Assembly: GCA_944321715.1 (NCBI GenBank)
Contig: CALUMJ010000004.1
Coordinates: 1-64,000 of the forward strand
Direction: 5' to 3'
Source: an uncultured Muribaculaceae bacterium
GTDB taxonomy: Bacteria; Bacteroidota; Bacteroidia; Bacteroidales; Muribaculaceae
DNA length: 64,000 nt
The stretch's first letter is position 1, and every line of letters begins with the position of its first letter. Positions 61,836-64,000 of the stretch are shown piece after piece. Both the position numbers and the translations under genes were made by a program. Below the pieces are notes generated by a model that saw only the letters and a program-made list of their open reading frames with translations, did no database searches and was not told the DNA's origin.

Positions 61836-63140
61836 ATGTATTGGTCAAAATATAATATATTATCAAAATCAGAAAAATACGATTATCTTTTGTTCAACAC
61901 GATGTCGTTGGCGTTTATTCGGATTGGCAAAGATGATATTGGAACATGGTTGGAACTCAAAGATACCCCGGATGCATATAAGAACTTCAGCAATTATGCC
62001 TTTTTACTAAAAGCGCATATAATAGTAGAGAACCAAGAAGACGATTTTAATGTATATCTTGCCGACATCCTGAAAAACAGGTACAACCCTGTTGACATGG
62101 CGCTAACGATTCTGCCGACACGTGGCTGCAACTTTGGGTGTATTTATTGTTATGAGCAGGACCGCCCCATGATAAATATGGATGAGCAAACCGAAAGGGC
62201 AATATTGGCTTTTGTAAAATCCAACAAGCATCTGAAACGCCTTAGCGTTGTGTGGTATGGAGGTGAGCCTCTTATTAATTTCCATTCGATAGAAAGGTTG
62301 TCCAAGGCATTCCTCGCTATGGGCATCGAGTACTCGGCAAAGATGGTTACAAATGGATACTTGCTGACAAGCGAAATTGCGGAAAAATTGGAAACGCTCG
62401 CTATCCGCAATATACAAATTACACTTGATGGCCCGGAGGCGGTCCACAACAAACGGCGGATGCTTCTGGGAGGGCAACCTACCTATCGTCGCATAATGGA
62501 GAATCTGAAATATCTTCTAAGTGTCAACGGAACCATTACGGTTGATGTACGCACAAATGTGGATAGGCGCAATATGGCTGAGTACAACACTTTTTATCGG
62601 CAGTTTAAAGCTGAAGTAAACGACCCTCGCATAAATCTTTACCCAGGCTTTGTGTCCGACCTTTTGTCTTCGGAATGCGTATCGGCGGAATACAATATCA
62701 GTGCAGGGGGATATAAAGCTCAATTCGCACTTGACATATTCAACAACTACGGCATAGAGATAAAATCGTTTTTGCCTAAATATAGGCGCCATAGTTGTGT
62801 CGCAAGCAAGTATTGGGCATTTGTCATAGGCCCCGAAGGCGAACTCTACAAATGTTGGCGTATGGTAGGAAACAAGCAACAAGAAATAGGGAACGTAAAT
62901 ACAGGTGCCATGGACATGGCCAAATTTTCACGCTACCTTGTCGGGGCCGATTATACGCAAGACAGGAAATGCCTTGACTGCGAATTTGTCACACTTTGTG
63001 GTGGCGGTTGCCCATTAGTGCGTATGCGCAACAAATACGAAGGAACGAATATAAATCACTGCTGCCCCGAAAAGTCGAGTATGGAGAAACTGATGGAAAT
63101 GCGGTATGAAATGTTCTTGAAGCAGCAGCGTGCAATGTGA
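61836..63140 (+). CDS. Radical SAM/SPASM peptide maturase
   Basis: Probably modifies the preceding peptide by radical chemistry. 434 residues from ATG 61836 (a TTG three codons before is possible). The N-terminal part (about 1-95, starting MYWSKYNILSKSEKYDYLLF) resembles the region before the core in Bacteroidales peptide maturases. The radical SAM cluster is Cys98, Cys102 and Cys105 in TRGCNFGCIYCYEQ; the SAM-binding YGGEP is at 141-145. The SPASM end carries Cys321, Cys340, Cys379, Cys382, Cys388, Cys392, Cys409 and Cys410, enough for two auxiliary iron-sulfur clusters. Its stop overlaps the start of the next gene. The bond it forms (for example thioether or C-C) cannot be told. Confidence 0.9.
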   Translation: MYWSKYNILSKSEKYDYLLFNTMSLAFIRIGKDDIGTWLELKDTPDAYKNFSNYAFLLKAHIIVENQEDDFNVYLADILKNRYNPVDMALTILPTRGCNFGCIYCYEQDRPMINMDEQTERAILAFVKSNKHLKRLSVVWYGGEPLINFHSIERLSKAFLAMGIEYSAKMVTNGYLLTSEIAEKLETLAIRNIQITLDGPEAVHNKRRMLLGGQPTYRRIMENLKYLLSVNGTITVDVRTNVDRRNMAEYNTFYRQFKAEVNDPRINLYPGFVSDLLSSECVSAEYNISAGGYKAQFALDIFNNYGIEIKSFLPKYRRHSCVASKYWAFVIGPEGELYKCWRMVGNKQQEIGNVNTGAMDMAKFSRYLVGADYTQDRKCLDCEFVTLCGGGCPLVRMRNKYEGTNINHCCPEKSSMEKLMEMRYEMFLKQQRAM

Positions 63141-64000
63141 TGAAGAAAGTATATATCGAGACATACGGGTGTAGGATGAACCTTTGTGACAGCGAGATTA
63201 TCCTCGGTATATTGTCGGGGCATGGATATGGATATACTGGTGTCTTGGCCGATGCCGATTGTGTAATTCTCAATGGTTGTTCAGTCCGTGAAATTGGCCA
63301 TACAAAGGTATTTGAGCGTATTGCGGAGCTTGAAAAAACTCTTGCGTCACACGTTATACTCATTATTGCAGGGTGCGTATCCACGCAACTTGATGATTCT
63401 TTTTTTGCTGCCTATCCGCGTGTGCAACTTGTCATACACTCTACGGCTTATAAGCATATTTTCGAGGCAATAGGAGCACTTGCCCGAAACCAATCAACGC
63501 ATCTTATTGTAACTGGTGACAACAATGATGAAATATACGACCGGCAGTTGCCTTTGCGATTATTGGAAGATAATGTTACGGCGGCGGTCACAATAATGAA
63601 AGGTTGCGACTTTTATTGTAGCTACTGCATAGAACCATACACGCGAGGCGGACGGACAAACCGCAGTTACGAAGGGATTATGGCAGAGATTGCCGACATA
63701 CGAGATAAAGGTTATCGAGAAATCACCCTTTTCGGGCATATTGTGGATTTATGGGAAGGTGAACATGACGGGGGGCCCAAGAATTTCGCCCAGCTGTTGT
63801 CCGACATAGCAGAAGCCTGTCCCGAGCAGCGCATAAAGTTTATATCATCGCATCCCTTGACTTTTACCGACCAAATGGCCGATGTGATGGCGAGGCACAA
63901 AAATATCATGAGGGTTGCCCATCTTCCGGTACAATCGGGGTCGAATGAGGTTCTGCGCAGGATGAACCGGAAATATACGGCAGCCCAGTTTGTTGAACGC
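63140..64000 (+). CDS. MiaB-like radical SAM methylthiotransferase, partial at window end
   Basis: Cut by the window edge: 287 residues are visible, about two thirds of a usual protein; the C-terminal TRAM domain is not seen. The UPF0004 N-terminus has the auxiliary-cluster Cys residues Cys11 (YGCRMN), Cys47 (NGCSVRE) and Cys79 (AGCVS). The radical SAM cluster is Cys156, Cys160 and Cys163 (KGCDFYCSYCIEPYTRG). SHPLTFTDQM and HLPVQSGSNEVLRRM are MiaB-class motifs. It differs from housekeeping MiaB where that is most conserved: GQNV reads GHIV, RGRERSR-like reads RGGRTNR, and the GPD-like block reads IHST. ATG overlaps the maturase stop, so it is co-translated with it and probably modifies the same peptide. 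Confidence 0.85.
   Translation, partial: MKKVYIETYGCRMNLCDSEIILGILSGHGYGYTGVLADADCVILNGCSVREIGHTKVFERIAELEKTLASHVILIIAGCVSTQLDDSFFAAYPRVQLVIHSTAYKHIFEAIGALARNQSTHLIVTGDNNDEIYDRQLPLRLLEDNVTAAVTIMKGCDFYCSYCIEPYTRGGRTNRSYEGIMAEIADIRDKGYREITLFGHIVDLWEGEHDGGPKNFAQLLSDIAEACPEQRIKFISSHPLTFTDQMADVMARHKNIMRVAHLPVQSGSNEVLRRMNRKYTAAQFVER

Overview
The window looks like a chromosomal segment of a gut Bacteroidales bacterium, most likely Muribaculaceae or a close relative. The order is well supported and the family is a guess. The evidence is a complete starch-utilisation (Sus-type) locus with SusC and SusD, a lipoprotein TamA homologue (TamL) beside TamB, FecR/ECF-sigma pairs of the Bacteroidetes kind, a type III SerA, and repeated promoters of the Bacteroidetes form TTTG-N20-TAnnTTTG. 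Genes are dense and mostly in short operons. I saw no rRNA, tRNA, CRISPR array or intact insertion sequence.

Layout. 0-8 kb: a phosphoesterase, panC-panD, ffh, a lipoprotein, a GNAT acetyltransferase, and a leftward operon of a Pro/His-repeat lipoprotein with xseA, xseB and an unknown gene. 8-11 kb: an ECF sigma factor, a FecR-type anti-sigma and an STN-DUF3575 outer-membrane protein. 11-18 kb: tamB and tamL. 18-30 kb: a starch locus (SusR-like regulator, SusC, SusD, a triple starch-binding lipoprotein, GH13 amylase, GH97 alpha-glucosidase). 30-38 kb: prmC, serC-serA, a small secreted protein, the GH77 amylomaltase malQ, and a secreted unknown. 38-46 kb: clpC (with a sigma-54-like promoter), htpG, kdsA and a TPR protein. 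46-54 kb: an Rpn-type nuclease, purM-cdsA, an RprY/RprX-like two-component pair and a PiT phosphate transporter carrying a PhoU-like tail. 54-59 kb: a leftward operon tsaC - polyprenyl sugar transferase - ClC channel - fmt. 59-61 kb: an ABC-F ATPase.

The most interesting part is the right edge, 61.2-64.0 kb. A 39-residue peptide gene with a C-terminal CxxCWGD segment is followed by a radical SAM/SPASM peptide maturase. The maturase overlaps a divergent MiaB-like radical SAM methylthiotransferase that runs off the window. This is the layout of a ribosomally made, post-translationally modified peptide (RiPP) locus in which a methylthiotransferase appears to be a tailoring enzyme. Two near-identical palindromes, about 170 bases apart, precede the peptide gene; one lies at its predicted transcript start.

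Other non-coding structure includes a dispersed composite repeat (33.4-33.6 kb and 53.8-54.0 kb), a MITE-like inverted repeat at 3.7 kb and a nested palindrome at 31.1 kb. How the genes work together: the starch locus binds, cuts and imports starch at the cell surface and malQ rearranges maltodextrins inside. The FecR/ECF locus probably senses an envelope signal. TamB/TamL serve the outer membrane. The right-edge locus probably makes a modified peptide of unknown activity.
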